This document shows, piece by piece, positions 1-8,506 of a stretch of DNA of 64,000 nucleotides. A program made the translations under genes and the position numbers. How positions within the stretch are numbered: position 1 is the first letter of the stretch; the number at the start of each line of letters is the position of its first letter. This stretch comes from Pseudomonadota bacterium (GTDB taxonomy: Bacteria > Pseudomonadota > Gammaproteobacteria > Burkholderiales > JABEVD01), in the NCBI GenBank assembly GCA_021848825.1, contig JAJZTQ010000009.1:1-64000 (forward strand), written 5' to 3'. Under the pieces are notes generated by a model. That model did no database searches and was not told the DNA's origin. It worked only from the letters and a program-made list of their open reading frames with translations.

Positions 1-272
1 TCAGATATTCGATTCCACATGGATCGTACCTAAGACCAGCATATACGGCGAGCGCTTGGCGGCGTCCTGTAACAATGCAGAAGACTTACAACAATGATTA
101 TGATGATCTTGAATCGTTCTAATGGCAACAGATAGCCACTACCGGTCTGCATATAGATCGATTGCGGACGTTTATCACAATTCATCGAAAGGCTGTTGTG
201 GCCGAAGAGCGGAAGGTCCGGCATTCGACGCTAAGTGTCCGTGAAGGGCACACGACGGACAATGCAAAACAA
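1..272. other. Left-edge region without a supported gene
   Basis: No reading frame here has both a ribosome binding site and a recognisable product. The only structure I see is a weak inverted repeat (7-bp arms at 236-242 and 255-261) just after the stop of the minus-strand cytochrome gene. It has no T-run, so calling it a terminator would be a guess. Confidence 0.4.
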
Positions 273-641
273 CTAATGCAGCGTCGAAATGTATTTCGCA
301 AGCGCATCGATCTCCGAATCAGAAAGACTGCTGCCTCCCCGCATGGGCATGTAGCCCATATTCCAGCCGAAGGTTCCGCCAGACTTGATGTGCGAGGCGA
401 TCAGGAACGCAGCCTTCGGGTCGTTGCCGTAGCGGATCCCGACTTCCCTCCAGCCGGGACCTGCCAGCCTTTCGTCCATCCTGTGGCAGGAGAAGCAGTT
501 GCCGCGATCGCCAAGCTTCATTGCCTGATCCTTGGTAAGATCGGCCGATATCTTCATGGATTTCCCGGCCCCAGGCGCCTTGTCGTCGAAGTTGCAGGAA
601 GCAAGCAGCATTGCCGCAAGCAGAATCAGTAAACGGGACAT
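273..641 (-). CDS. Lipoprotein c-type cytochrome (class I, mono-heme)
   Basis: The 122-aa protein has one heme c site, CFSCH at residues 49-53. The likely axial methionine is M98 or M100 in the segment GYMPMRGG, followed by a C-terminal helix, which is the class I cytochrome c fold. The N-terminus ends in a lipobox (LASC, Cys16), so it is probably anchored to the outer face of the inner membrane or to the outer membrane as a periplasmic electron carrier. The start at 641 was chosen for the AGGAG just upstream and the intact lipoprotein signal; a longer upstream extension of this frame has no such support. The redox partner cannot be told from sequence. It lies downstream of the ammonium channel gene in the same direction but has its own promoter. 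Confidence 0.9.
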   Translation of the reverse strand: MSRLLILLAAMLLASCNFDDKAPGAGKSMKISADLTKDQAMKLGDRGNCFSCHRMDERLAGPGWREVGIRYGNDPKAAFLIASHIKSGGTFGWNMGYMPMRGGSSLSDSEIDALAKYISTLH

Positions 642-668
642 GTGCAAGGCTCCTGGAATAAATTTGCG

Positions 669-697
669 ATTATTGGCGCAAAATGGCTTCGTGGCAA
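669..697 (-). promoter_or_regulatory. Predicted sigma-70 promoter of the cytochrome gene
   Basis: On the minus strand TTGCCA (697-692) and AATAAT (674-669) are separated by exactly 17 bp. The predicted start is near 662, about 20 nt before the cytochrome start codon. Both hexamers are near-consensus. This is a reading of sequence only. Confidence 0.55.
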
Positions 698-807
698 ACC
701 TTGCCCGGGCTGCCGAAAACTGGCCCATGTCATGCAAACCTATGGCCTCGTACCGGCAGCGCCCCCTACCGCGCCGGCGGCTTAGTCCCGGTGCGCCCTG
801 GTCAACA

Positions 808-2010
808 TCACCAGCCGGCTTCCTTCTCGGGCGTGGCGCTGATGTTGTGGATGGAGAGATCCGCGCCGTTGAATTCCTGCTCCTGGTCGAGCCTGATGCC
901 GACGAACTGCTTGAGCAAGCCGTAGACCGCGAAACCGCCGGCGAGCGCAATGCCGATGCCCATCAGGGTCCCGATGAGCTGGGACATGAAGGAGACGCCG
1001 CCGGTTCCGCCCAATGCCTTCAGACCGAAAATCCCTGCGGCGATCCCGCCCCATGCGCCGCATACGCCGTGAAGGGGCCAGACGCCGAGGACGTCGTCTA
1101 TCTTCCATTTGTTCTGGGTGATCGTGAAGAGATGGACGAAAACCACGCCTGCGACGATGCCTGTGAAGAGCGCCCCGACGGGATGCATGATGTCGGAGCC
1201 TGCGCAGACTGCGACGAGTCCTGCAAGCGGCCCGTTATGAAGGAAGCCCGGATCGTTCTTTCCGGCGAATAGCGCTGCGAGTATCCCGCCCACCATCGCC
1301 ATCAGCGAATTGACCGCGACGAGACCGCTGATCGATGAAAGCGTCTGGGCGGACATCACGTTGAAGCCGAACCAGCCCACTGACAGGATCCAGGCGCCCA
1401 GCGCAAGAAAGGGAATGGAAGAAGGTGGATGGGCCGATATCCTGCCGTCCTTCGTGTATCTCCCCCGCCTTGCCCCCAACATCAATACCGCCGCGAGCCC
1501 TATCCAGCCGCCCACCGCATGCACCACGACGGAACCCGCGAAATCGTGGAATTTCGCGCCGAAGGAACCGGCGAGCCAGGCCTGTATGCCGTAATGGTCG
1601 TTCCAGGCAATGCCCTCGAAGAAGGGATAGACGAATCCGACCAGGATGAATGTCGCAGCGAGCTGGGGATGGAATTTCGCGCGCTCAGCTATCCCCCCCG
1701 ATATGATCGCGGGAATAGCCGCGGCGAAAGTCAGCAGGAAGAAGAATTTGACGAGCTCGTAGCCGCTCTTCTGCAACAGCTGGTCCGCGCCTGAAAGGAA
1801 ATGGATGCCGTAGGCGATGCCGTAACCGATGAAGAAATAGGCGATGGTCGAGACGGCGAAATCAGCCATGATCTTGACGAGCGCATTGACCTGGTTTTTC
1901 TTCCTCACCGTGCCGAGCTCCAGGAAGGCGAAGCCGGCATGCATAGCGAGCACCATGATCGCGCCCAGCAAAATGAACAATACGTCGCCGCTCGTCTTCA
2001 AAGCCTCCAT
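808..2010 (-). CDS. amt: Ammonium channel (Amt/AmtB family)
   Basis: The 400-aa protein is almost entirely hydrophobic, with about eleven predicted membrane helices, and should conduct ammonium across the inner membrane. The twin pore histidines of the family are visible as H164 (HAVGG) and H314 (PLHGVCG), with the conserved aspartate D157 before the first. The start at 2010 (MEALKTSGD) is preferred over an upstream ATG at 2070 because it has a purine-rich AAGGGCGG upstream and matches the usual short N-terminus. No glnK/glnB gene is adjacent, which is unusual because the two are commonly paired. A TATAAT on the minus strand at 2074-2069 may be its -10 element. I see no clear -24/-12 sigma-54 promoter. 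Confidence 0.93.
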   Translation of the reverse strand: MEALKTSGDVLFILLGAIMVLAMHAGFAFLELGTVRKKNQVNALVKIMADFAVSTIAYFFIGYGIAYGIHFLSGADQLLQKSGYELVKFFFLLTFAAAIPAIISGGIAERAKFHPQLAATFILVGFVYPFFEGIAWNDHYGIQAWLAGSFGAKFHDFAGSVVVHAVGGWIGLAAVLMLGARRGRYTKDGRISAHPPSSIPFLALGAWILSVGWFGFNVMSAQTLSSISGLVAVNSLMAMVGGILAALFAGKNDPGFLHNGPLAGLVAVCAGSDIMHPVGALFTGIVAGVVFVHLFTITQNKWKIDDVLGVWPLHGVCGAWGGIAAGIFGLKALGGTGGVSFMSQLIGTLMGIGIALAGGFAVYGLLKQFVGIRLDQEQEFNGADLSIHNISATPEKEAGW

Positions 2011-2150
2011 GTCCGCCCTTTTCAGTTCGTTCTGATCCGCATCGATTCTGGATGCACTATTGCGGTGCATTATATATCAAAGGAATAGCGAATCGAAGCG
2101 GGCATGGCGGAAAAAATACTTTCATAAAACCATGCCATACTTGAAGCGGA

Positions 2151-2178
2151 TTGCAGGCCAAACAAGTCGAGCTATAAT
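2151..2178 (+). promoter_or_regulatory. Predicted sigma-70 promoter of the cNMP-binding protein gene
   Basis: TTGCAG (2151-2156) is followed after 16 bp by a perfect TATAAT (2173-2178). The leader to the start codon at 2299 would be about 115 nt and contains a G+C-rich imperfect inverted repeat around 2191-2210. Confidence 0.5.
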
Positions 2179-2298
2179 AGCTGGAAAAATCGGCCGGAAT
2201 GCGCGGCCGGTTTCATGCTGCACGATTTGCGGCAATGATGCGCTTTTCCTCGCTTCGCGTCATAATGGCGCTTTCCAACAACCAATAGAGGTATATCC

Positions 2299-2799
2299 AT
2301 GGCAAGGGGAAATTCGGAATCGGATCAGATCATGCTTTCGCAGTTCCTCAGTCATCAGTATCTCTGCGAATCGCTGACTGTCAGCGAGGTGCAGATGCTG
2401 CTCGACTATCTGACCCTCCTCGATTTCGAAAAGGGCGATATCCTTTCCGACATCGGCGACATCGGAGATGCACTCTATTTCGTGGTCCAGGGTGAAATCG
2501 CCCTCACCTTCGACGACCACGGGCAGGAAAGCGAGATCGTGCGCGCAGGTCCGGGGGAAATGCTCGGGGAAATGTCATTCTTCGACAAGCAGCCGCGCTC
2601 GGTGAGGCTGGTTGCCAAGGCGCCCGGAACGCAGGTTCTGAAGCTTTCCAGGATCAAGTACAAGCGCATGAAGGTCGAGCACCCCTATATCGCCCTCAAC
2701 ATCGTGGAGCATGCCATCATCAGCCTCGACAAGCTTTTCAGGAGGGTGAGCACGAGCTATGCCCAGTTCTCGCATTATCTTTACGGCACGGCAAAATAA
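2299..2799 (+). CDS. Stand-alone cyclic-nucleotide-binding-domain protein
   Basis: The 166-aa protein is a single CRP-type beta-roll. The segment GDALYFVVQGEIAL, the glycine-rich turn GEMLGEMSFF and the R-S-V-R pair of the phosphate-binding cassette are all visible at roughly residues 50-105. A C-terminal helix follows, but there is no helix-turn-helix, so it is not a DNA-binding CRP/FNR regulator as it stands. It may act as a ligand-sensing partner protein; function unknown. It has its own promoter and an AGAGGT ribosome site, and precedes the peroxiredoxin gene by 32 bp, so the two may be co-transcribed. Confidence 0.85.
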   Translation: MARGNSESDQIMLSQFLSHQYLCESLTVSEVQMLLDYLTLLDFEKGDILSDIGDIGDALYFVVQGEIALTFDDHGQESEIVRAGPGEMLGEMSFFDKQPRSVRLVAKAPGTQVLKLSRIKYKRMKVEHPYIALNIVEHAIISLDKLFRRVSTSYAQFSHYLYGTAK

Positions 2800-2831
2800 A
2801 TTCGATTCAACTCAAACAACAAGGAGCAAAA

Positions 2832-3434
2832 ATGTCAGTACTCGTAGGAAAATGCGCCCCGGACTTCACGGCAGCAGCCGTCCTGGGCGACAACCGGATA
2901 GAAGACAACTTCAACCTGCACGCTCACATCAAGGACAGGTATGCGGTCATCTTCTTCTATCCCCTGGATTTCACCTTCGTCTGCCCTTCCGAACTGATCG
3001 CATTCGATCATCGCCTGAAGGAATTCAAGGACAGGAACGTGGAAGTGATCGGAGTATCGATCGATTCCCATTTCACCCACCTTGCATGGAAGAACACCCC
3101 CATCGAAAAAGGCGGGATCGGGCAAGTCGGCTATCCCCTGGTTGCAGACATCAAGCATGAGATCTGCAAGGCTTACGATGTCGAGGCGGGTGCAGGCGTG
3201 GCCTACCGCGGCTCGTTCCTGATCGACAAGACAAGAACGGTTCGCCACCAGGTCGTGAACGATCTGCCGCTGGGGCGAAACGTCGACGAAATGCTGCGCA
3301 TGGTGGATGCGCTTCAGTTCACCGAACAGCACGGCGAAGTCTGCCCGGCGGGATGGAAGAAGGGCGCAGCAGGCATGAAGCCGACAGGAGAAGGCGTGGC
3401 AAGCTATCTTGCCGAACACAGCGCAGAACTCTGA
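2832..3434 (+). CDS. Typical 2-Cys peroxiredoxin (Prx1/AhpC type)
   Basis: The 200-aa protein reduces hydrogen peroxide and organic hydroperoxides in the cytoplasm. The peroxidatic cysteine C51 sits in the signature PLDFTFVCPSE, and the resolving cysteine C171 in GEVCPAGW. The length is that of the AhpC/Prx1 class. A strong AAGGAG precedes the start. No ahpF or dedicated reductase is adjacent, so electrons probably come from thioredoxin (inference). A DUF302 gene follows after a small hairpin. Confidence 0.95.
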   Translation: MSVLVGKCAPDFTAAAVLGDNRIEDNFNLHAHIKDRYAVIFFYPLDFTFVCPSELIAFDHRLKEFKDRNVEVIGVSIDSHFTHLAWKNTPIEKGGIGQVGYPLVADIKHEICKAYDVEAGAGVAYRGSFLIDKTRTVRHQVVNDLPLGRNVDEMLRMVDALQFTEQHGEVCPAGWKKGAAGMKPTGEGVASYLAEHSAEL

Positions 3435-3438
3435 TTTT

Positions 3439-3456
3439 CGGGGCCGCAAGGCCCCG
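3439..3456 (+). terminator. Short G+C hairpin between peroxiredoxin and DUF302 genes
   Basis: CGGGGCC and GGCCCCG arms enclose a short loop immediately after the peroxiredoxin stop. No T-run follows, so it is more likely an attenuating or mRNA-stabilising hairpin than a full terminator. Confidence 0.4.
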
Positions 3457-3477
3457 ATTGCATTGCGGAGGAAGAAC

Positions 3478-3867
3478 ATGTACGGATTCGAAACAAAGCT
3501 CGACATTTCCTTCGATGAAGCCGTCGTCAAAGTGACGGAGGCGCTCAAGAAGGAAGGTTTCGGCGTGCTGACCGACATCGACGTCAAATCCACGCTGAAA
3601 TCCAAACTGAACCTGGACATGCGCCCCTACAGGATACTGGGCGCATGCAACCCCCCGTTCGCTCATCGCGCGATCGAAGCAGAGCCGGACATCGGCCTTC
3701 TTCTTCCGTGCAATGTCCTGGTGAGGCAGGAAGAAGACGGCGCCATCACCGTTTCCTTCATGGATCCTGAAGCCGTCCTGAAACTCGTCGAGAAGCCCGG
3801 GATAGAAGAAATCGCCCAGGAAGTGAAGGCGAGACTCGTGCGGGTGCGGGACAGCCTGGCAGCCTGA
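3478..3867 (+). CDS. DUF302 family protein
   Basis: The 129-aa protein matches the DUF302 pattern: an N-terminal strand (YGFETKLDISFDEAV), a middle segment around RILGACNPPFAHRA, then GLLLPCNVLV. The family is widespread in bacteria and often lies near redox or sulfur genes, but its biochemical role is not established. The start at 3478 has GGAGGA six bases upstream; the frame is open further 5' but without a ribosome site. It sits between the peroxiredoxin and transaldolase genes, with a 1-bp gap to the latter, so it is part of a tight plus-strand operon. Confidence 0.85.
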   Translation: MYGFETKLDISFDEAVVKVTEALKKEGFGVLTDIDVKSTLKSKLNLDMRPYRILGACNPPFAHRAIEAEPDIGLLLPCNVLVRQEEDGAITVSFMDPEAVLKLVEKPGIEEIAQEVKARLVRVRDSLAA

Positions 3868-3868
3868 A

Positions 3869-4915
3869 ATGGCGACGCTATCCGAAATAGATGCGGCTGG
3901 CCAGCGCATCTGGCTCGACAACCTCTCCAGGAAAATGATAGAGGAAGGAGAGCTTGCCAGGCATATCGCTGAAGGCGTCACGGGGCTCACCTCCAATCCT
4001 TCCATCCTCCTGAAGGGATTGAAGGGAAGCGCTTACTATCGCGATCTATTGCAGAAGGCGCGCAGACTTCCGCCTGAAAAAGGGCTTGAGAGCATCATCA
4101 TTCCCGACGTCAGGGATGCATGCGACCTTTTCATGCCCGTCTTCGAAAAAAGCGGGCACGAGGACGGCTATGTCAGCATGGAAGTCTCCCCCAAACTCGC
4201 ATTCGACGAGACGGGCACGCTGGATGACGCGATCAGGCTCTTTTCCGAAGTCGAGCGCCCCAACCTGATGATCAAGGTGCCGGCAACGAAAGAAGGCATT
4301 GCCGCATTCGAACGGCTCACCAGTCTCGGCATCAACATCAACGTCACGCTGATATTTTCCCTCCACCAGGTGTTCCATGTTCATGAAGCCTATATAAGGG
4401 GACTGAATCGCTTCGTCGAATCGGGAGGCGACCCCGAAAACCTGAGGTCTGTTGCAAGTATTTTCCTCAGCAGGATAGATACGTTGGTCGACAAGATGCT
4501 CGAAGAACATCCGGAACTGAAGGGAAAGACAGGGGTATCGCTCGCGAAAATCGCCTATCAGCGCTTCCTGGATCTCTTCCACGGGCCGCATTCGAAACTC
4601 GAAAAGGGGCATCCCCAGAAGCTCTTGTGGGCGAGCACCGGGACGAAGAATCCCGCCTACAGCGACCTGCTCTATGTCGAACCCCTGATCGGGAAGGAAA
4701 CGATCAACACCGTCCCCGAAGCGACCCTTGCCGCATTCATCGATCACGGCAGGGCCGACAATACGCTGATCAGGGACGTCGAGGAAGCCAAGGCCCATTT
4801 CATTTCCCTGGAGGCGGCCGGGATAAGCATGGAGCAGGTCTCAACCCAGCTTTTCGAGGAAGGGCTCAAGGCTTTCGACGACGCCTACAACGATCTTCTC
4901 GCCATGGTGGCCTGA
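3869..4915 (+). CDS. tal: Transaldolase
   Basis: The 348-aa enzyme transfers a dihydroxyacetone unit between sugar phosphates in the non-oxidative pentose phosphate pathway. Family marks are GVTGLTSNPSI near residue 49, the Schiff-base lysine K136 in LMIKVPATKEG, and the late segment LLWASTGTKNPAYSD. The length fits the longer transaldolase subfamily. The gene starts 1 bp after the DUF302 stop and its own stop overlaps the start of the phosphorylase gene (TGATG), so translation is probably coupled through this run. Confidence 0.95.
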   Translation: MATLSEIDAAGQRIWLDNLSRKMIEEGELARHIAEGVTGLTSNPSILLKGLKGSAYYRDLLQKARRLPPEKGLESIIIPDVRDACDLFMPVFEKSGHEDGYVSMEVSPKLAFDETGTLDDAIRLFSEVERPNLMIKVPATKEGIAAFERLTSLGININVTLIFSLHQVFHVHEAYIRGLNRFVESGGDPENLRSVASIFLSRIDTLVDKMLEEHPELKGKTGVSLAKIAYQRFLDLFHGPHSKLEKGHPQKLLWASTGTKNPAYSDLLYVEPLIGKETINTVPEATLAAFIDHGRADNTLIRDVEEAKAHFISLEAAGISMEQVSTQLFEEGLKAFDDAYNDLLAMVA

Positions 4916-6594
4916 TGCACAACGAATTCATCCACCAGAGCCGGATCGCCTATTTCACGATGGAAATCGCGCTGACGAGCGGCATTCCGACCTACAGCGG
5001 TGGCCTGGGCGTGCTGGCAGGAGACGTGATGAGGGCGGGCGCGGATATCGAGCTTCCGCTCGTCGCAGTGAGCCTGGTGAGCCGGGCGGGCTACTTCAGG
5101 CAGGAAATAAAGGATGGCAGGCAGATCGAGCATCCTGACACATGGGATCCTTCGAAATACGCCTATCCTCTCGATGCCAAGGTTGCGGTCAGCATAGAGG
5201 GCCGGGAAGTCTGGGTGAGAGGATGGCTCTACGTGCTGCGGGGCCATCTGGGAGGAAAGGAGCCGGTGATCCTGCTCGACACCGACCTGGACGAAAACGA
5301 AAAGGACGACAGGGAAATCACCCATCTATTATACGGAGGGGATCTCGTCTATCGCCTCAAGCAGGAAATCGTGCTGGGCATCGGGGGCTTGCGCATGCTC
5401 CACGCATTGGGATTCCAGATCCGCCAGTACCACATGAACGAAGGCCATTCCGCGCTGCTCGCGCTCGAACTCCTGAGGCGGGATGCGATCACCGAGAACG
5501 GGGAAAATGACCGTCTTTCCTACGACATCCCCCAGGTCAGGAAAGTCTGCAATTTCACCACCCATACCCCTGTCGAGGCGGGCCACGACCAGTTCCCCTA
5601 CGAAATGGTGCAGAGCATATTGCGGGATTTCATCGATCTTCCTGAACTCAAGATGCTGGCCGGGGAAGATCGCCTCAACATGACGAAGCTCGCGCTCAAT
5701 CTCTCGGAATACGTCAACGGCGTCGCGATGAAGCATGCTGAAGTCTCGAGGCAGATGTACCCGGGCTATCGCGTCCATGCCGTCACGAACGGCGTCCACC
5801 CGCAGACTTGGACATTCGAAAGCTTTGCTGCCATCTACGACAAGTATCTCCCCGGCTGGTGCCACGAACCCCAGCTTCTCGTCAGGGTGGACCAGATTCC
5901 GGATGAAGAAGTATGGGAAGCGCACAGACAAGCCAAGACGGCGATGATCAGCCTGATCAAGAATCTCGGCGCAAAGGAATTCAACCCCGACTATCCCATC
6001 ATAGGATTCGCCAGAAGAATGACGGCCTACAAGCGCCCCGATCTGCTCTTTTCCGATCTCGAAAGGCTGAAGGCCATTGCAGCAAAATATCCGTTCCAGA
6101 TCGTCATGGCAGGGAAAGCCCATCCCAAAGATGAAGGCGGCAAGAAGCTGATAGAAATGCTTCACCATCATCTCCAGGAAATATCCCCTTTCATCCCCAG
6201 CGCATTCCTTCCCGATTACGACATGGACCTTGCCCTCACCCTCGTTTCAGGCGTGGACATCTGGCTCAATACGCCCCTGAGACCGCTGGAAGCTTCAGGG
6301 ACGAGCGGAATGAAGGCCGCATGCAATGGCGTCCCGAGCCTGAGCGTCCTCGACGGATGGTGGCTGGAAGGATGCATAGAAGGGGTGACGGGATGGGGGA
6401 TAGGCTCCGAAAGCTCCAACGGCGAAGACGTGAACTCGCTCTATGAAAAGCTCGAAAAAAAAGTCCTTCCGCTTTATCATGACGACAGAAAAGGATGGAT
6501 TTCAATCATGAAAAACGCCATAGGCAAGAATGCATCCTATTTCAACAGCCATAGAATGATGAGACGCTACGCGACAGAAGCCTACATAAGATGA
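4915..6594 (+). CDS. glgP: Short-form alpha-glucan phosphorylase (GT35-like)
   Basis: The 559-aa protein starts with the short-form N-terminus (IAYFTMEIALTSGIPTYSGG) and carries the PLP-lysine region EASGTSGMKAACNG with K467. It would release glucose 1-phosphate from stored glucan. It is about 270 residues shorter than the classical enzyme, which is also encoded in this window at 61237-63741. The short form belongs to the branch related to archaeal and Thermus-type phosphorylases, which may prefer shorter maltodextrins (family knowledge). It overlaps tal at its 5' end and ygfZ at its 3' end (ATGA), placing glucan breakdown next to the pentose phosphate pathway. Confidence 0.9.
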   Translation: MHNEFIHQSRIAYFTMEIALTSGIPTYSGGLGVLAGDVMRAGADIELPLVAVSLVSRAGYFRQEIKDGRQIEHPDTWDPSKYAYPLDAKVAVSIEGREVWVRGWLYVLRGHLGGKEPVILLDTDLDENEKDDREITHLLYGGDLVYRLKQEIVLGIGGLRMLHALGFQIRQYHMNEGHSALLALELLRRDAITENGENDRLSYDIPQVRKVCNFTTHTPVEAGHDQFPYEMVQSILRDFIDLPELKMLAGEDRLNMTKLALNLSEYVNGVAMKHAEVSRQMYPGYRVHAVTNGVHPQTWTFESFAAIYDKYLPGWCHEPQLLVRVDQIPDEEVWEAHRQAKTAMISLIKNLGAKEFNPDYPIIGFARRMTAYKRPDLLFSDLERLKAIAAKYPFQIVMAGKAHPKDEGGKKLIEMLHHHLQEISPFIPSAFLPDYDMDLALTLVSGVDIWLNTPLRPLEASGTSGMKAACNGVPSLSVLDGWWLEGCIEGVTGWGIGSESSNGEDVNSLYEKLEKKVLPLYHDDRKGWISIMKNAIGKNASYFNSHRMMRRYATEAYIR

Positions 6595-7481
6595 AACCTT
6601 ACCATACAGAACTATCGAACCTCGGATTTCTCCGCATTTCAGGGGAGGATGCGACGGATTTCCTGCAGAACCTTACGAGCAATGACATCAGGCTTCTGGA
6701 CGAAAAATCTTCCCAGCACGGCAGTCTATGCTCTCCGAAGGGAAGGATGCTGGCAAGCTTCCTCGCATTCAGGATGGACGGGGATTACGTTCTCCAGATG
6801 CCCGCTTCGATGACCGAAAGGGTGAAAAAACGCCTTTCCATGTACATCTTCAGATCAAAAGTCGCTATCAGCGATGCGGACCTTGCCGCGATCGGCGTCT
6901 CGGGAAAGGATGCGGAATCGCTTCTCGAATCGGTTCCCGATTCGGTCATGAGCCTGTCCAGATCGGGGCAGGGCGTCGTGATCAGGCTTTCAGGATCGCG
7001 CTTCGAGATCGTTTCCGAGCCTGAAACACTGGCCAGGACCATCGAAAAAATCGAAGAAAAAAGCGAGAAGGGCACGCTCGCCTCCTGGGAAAGGCTGGAA
7101 ATACTGGATGCCATACCGGTCGTCCTTCCCGAAACAGAAGGGCTTTTCGTTCCCCAGATGGCGAATCTGGAGCTGATAGGCGGAGTGAGCTTCCAGAAGG
7201 GATGCTATCCGGGTCAGGAAATCGTGACGAGGACCCACTTCCTCGGAAAGGTCAAGAGAAGAATGGTGCTCGCCCATGTCGACTCGAAAATGGAACCTTC
7301 TCCGGGGGAGGAAGTCTTCTGCGGCGGGGAAGCGGCGGGAACGGTTGCAAGATCAGCCCCCTCCCCCGATGGGGGATTCGACATCCTCGCCGTCATCCAC
7401 ATGGAAAACAGGACGGCCGAAATCAGGCTCAAGTCGGGCGAGATGCTCAGCATGCTGCCCATGCCCTATCCTCTCCCATGA
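6591..7481 (+). CDS. ygfZ: Folate-binding Fe-S cluster assembly factor YgfZ
   Basis: The 296-aa protein has the family signature KGCYPGQE with the conserved cysteine at 205, followed by GKVKRR. The overall fold resembles aminomethyltransferase GcvT. YgfZ proteins support repair or assembly of certain Fe-S enzymes in a folate-dependent way. The start overlaps the phosphorylase stop and the stop overlaps the mtnA start. Confidence 0.92.
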   Translation: MKPYHTELSNLGFLRISGEDATDFLQNLTSNDIRLLDEKSSQHGSLCSPKGRMLASFLAFRMDGDYVLQMPASMTERVKKRLSMYIFRSKVAISDADLAAIGVSGKDAESLLESVPDSVMSLSRSGQGVVIRLSGSRFEIVSEPETLARTIEKIEEKSEKGTLASWERLEILDAIPVVLPETEGLFVPQMANLELIGGVSFQKGCYPGQEIVTRTHFLGKVKRRMVLAHVDSKMEPSPGEEVFCGGEAAGTVARSAPSPDGGFDILAVIHMENRTAEIRLKSGEMLSMLPMPYPLP

Positions 7482-8506
7482 ATTTCGACACCCTGCGTTA
7501 CCGTTCGGGATGCCTCGAGCTCCTGGACCAGAGGCGCCTTCCCGGAAATATCGAATACCTGAAACTGCGCAGCGCCGAGGAAGTCGCGAAGGCGATTCGT
7601 GAAATGGCGGTCAGGGGCGCGCCTGCCATAGGCTGCGCTGCCGCATTCGGCATCGCCGTGGAAGCGATGAGAACGAGGCATCGGGAAGGCTTTCGTGGCG
7701 AAATGGAAAAGGCTTTCGAAATGCTTTCGAAGAGCCGCCCTACCGCCGTCAACCTTTTCTGGGCGCTCGAAAGGATGAGAAGGATCCTCGACCAGGTAGA
7801 GGAACAGGATGAGGTCGCCATGCTGCTCGAAAAGGAGGCCGAATCGATATTCGAGCAGGATATCAGGGACAATCTGAAGATGGGCGAGAACGGCTCGGCA
7901 CTCGTCCCGGAAAAATGCAATATCCTCACCTACTGCAATGCCGGGGCGCTCGCAACGGCGGGGCACGGCACGGCGCTCGGCGTGATCAGGTCGGCTGCAT
8001 CAAGGGGAAAGGCGATCTCCGTCGTGGCCTGCGAGACGCGCCCGTTTCTGCAGGGCGCGAGGCTCACGGCATGGGAACTTGAAATGGAAAGCATCCCTGC
8101 AACCCTGATCTGCGACAACATGGCGGGGTATCTCATGAAAAAGGGGGAAATCGATCTCGTCATCGTGGGCGCCGACAGGGTCGCTGCAAACGGGGATGTG
8201 GCGAACAAGATCGGAACCTATACGCTTGCCGTACTGGCCAGAAGGCATGACATTCCGTTCCATGTCGCCTGCCCCACTTCGACGATCGATCCCGACACGC
8301 CGAACGGGGAAGCAATACCGATAGAGGAGAGGAACGGATCCGAGGTGAGGGGGTACAATGGAATCGAATGGGCGGCGACAGGCATTTCGGTCAGGAATCC
8401 TGCATTCGATGTCACCCCCAGCGAACTCGTCACTTCATTGATCACTGAAAAGGGAGTGATCATGTTTCCGGATGACAAGAAGATCAGCGCCTTGCTGGCT
8501 TCCTGA
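7478..8506 (+). CDS. mtnA: S-methyl-5-thioribose-1-phosphate isomerase
   Basis: The 342-aa enzyme converts methylthioribose 1-phosphate to the ribulose form in methionine salvage. The catalytic cysteine C153 lies in TYCNAGALA and the catalytic aspartate D233 in VGADRVAANGD, both as expected for MtnA and its eIF2B-alpha relatives. RGAPAIG near residue 46 is also typical. The start at 7478 overlaps the ygfZ stop (ATGA). No other methionine-salvage gene is adjacent. The 3' end overlaps the convergent pseudouridine synthase gene by 23 bp. Confidence 0.95.
   Translation: MNFDTLRYRSGCLELLDQRRLPGNIEYLKLRSAEEVAKAIREMAVRGAPAIGCAAAFGIAVEAMRTRHREGFRGEMEKAFEMLSKSRPTAVNLFWALERMRRILDQVEEQDEVAMLLEKEAESIFEQDIRDNLKMGENGSALVPEKCNILTYCNAGALATAGHGTALGVIRSAASRGKAISVVACETRPFLQGARLTAWELEMESIPATLICDNMAGYLMKKGEIDLVIVGADRVAANGDVANKIGTYTLAVLARRHDIPFHVACPTSTIDPDTPNGEAIPIEERNGSEVRGYNGIEWAATGISVRNPAFDVTPSELVTSLITEKGVIMFPDDKKISALLAS

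Noticed and set aside
3439..3456. Full terminator after the peroxiredoxin gene
   Set aside because: The hairpin lacks a T-run and the next gene has a strong ribosome site close by, so read-through is likely.
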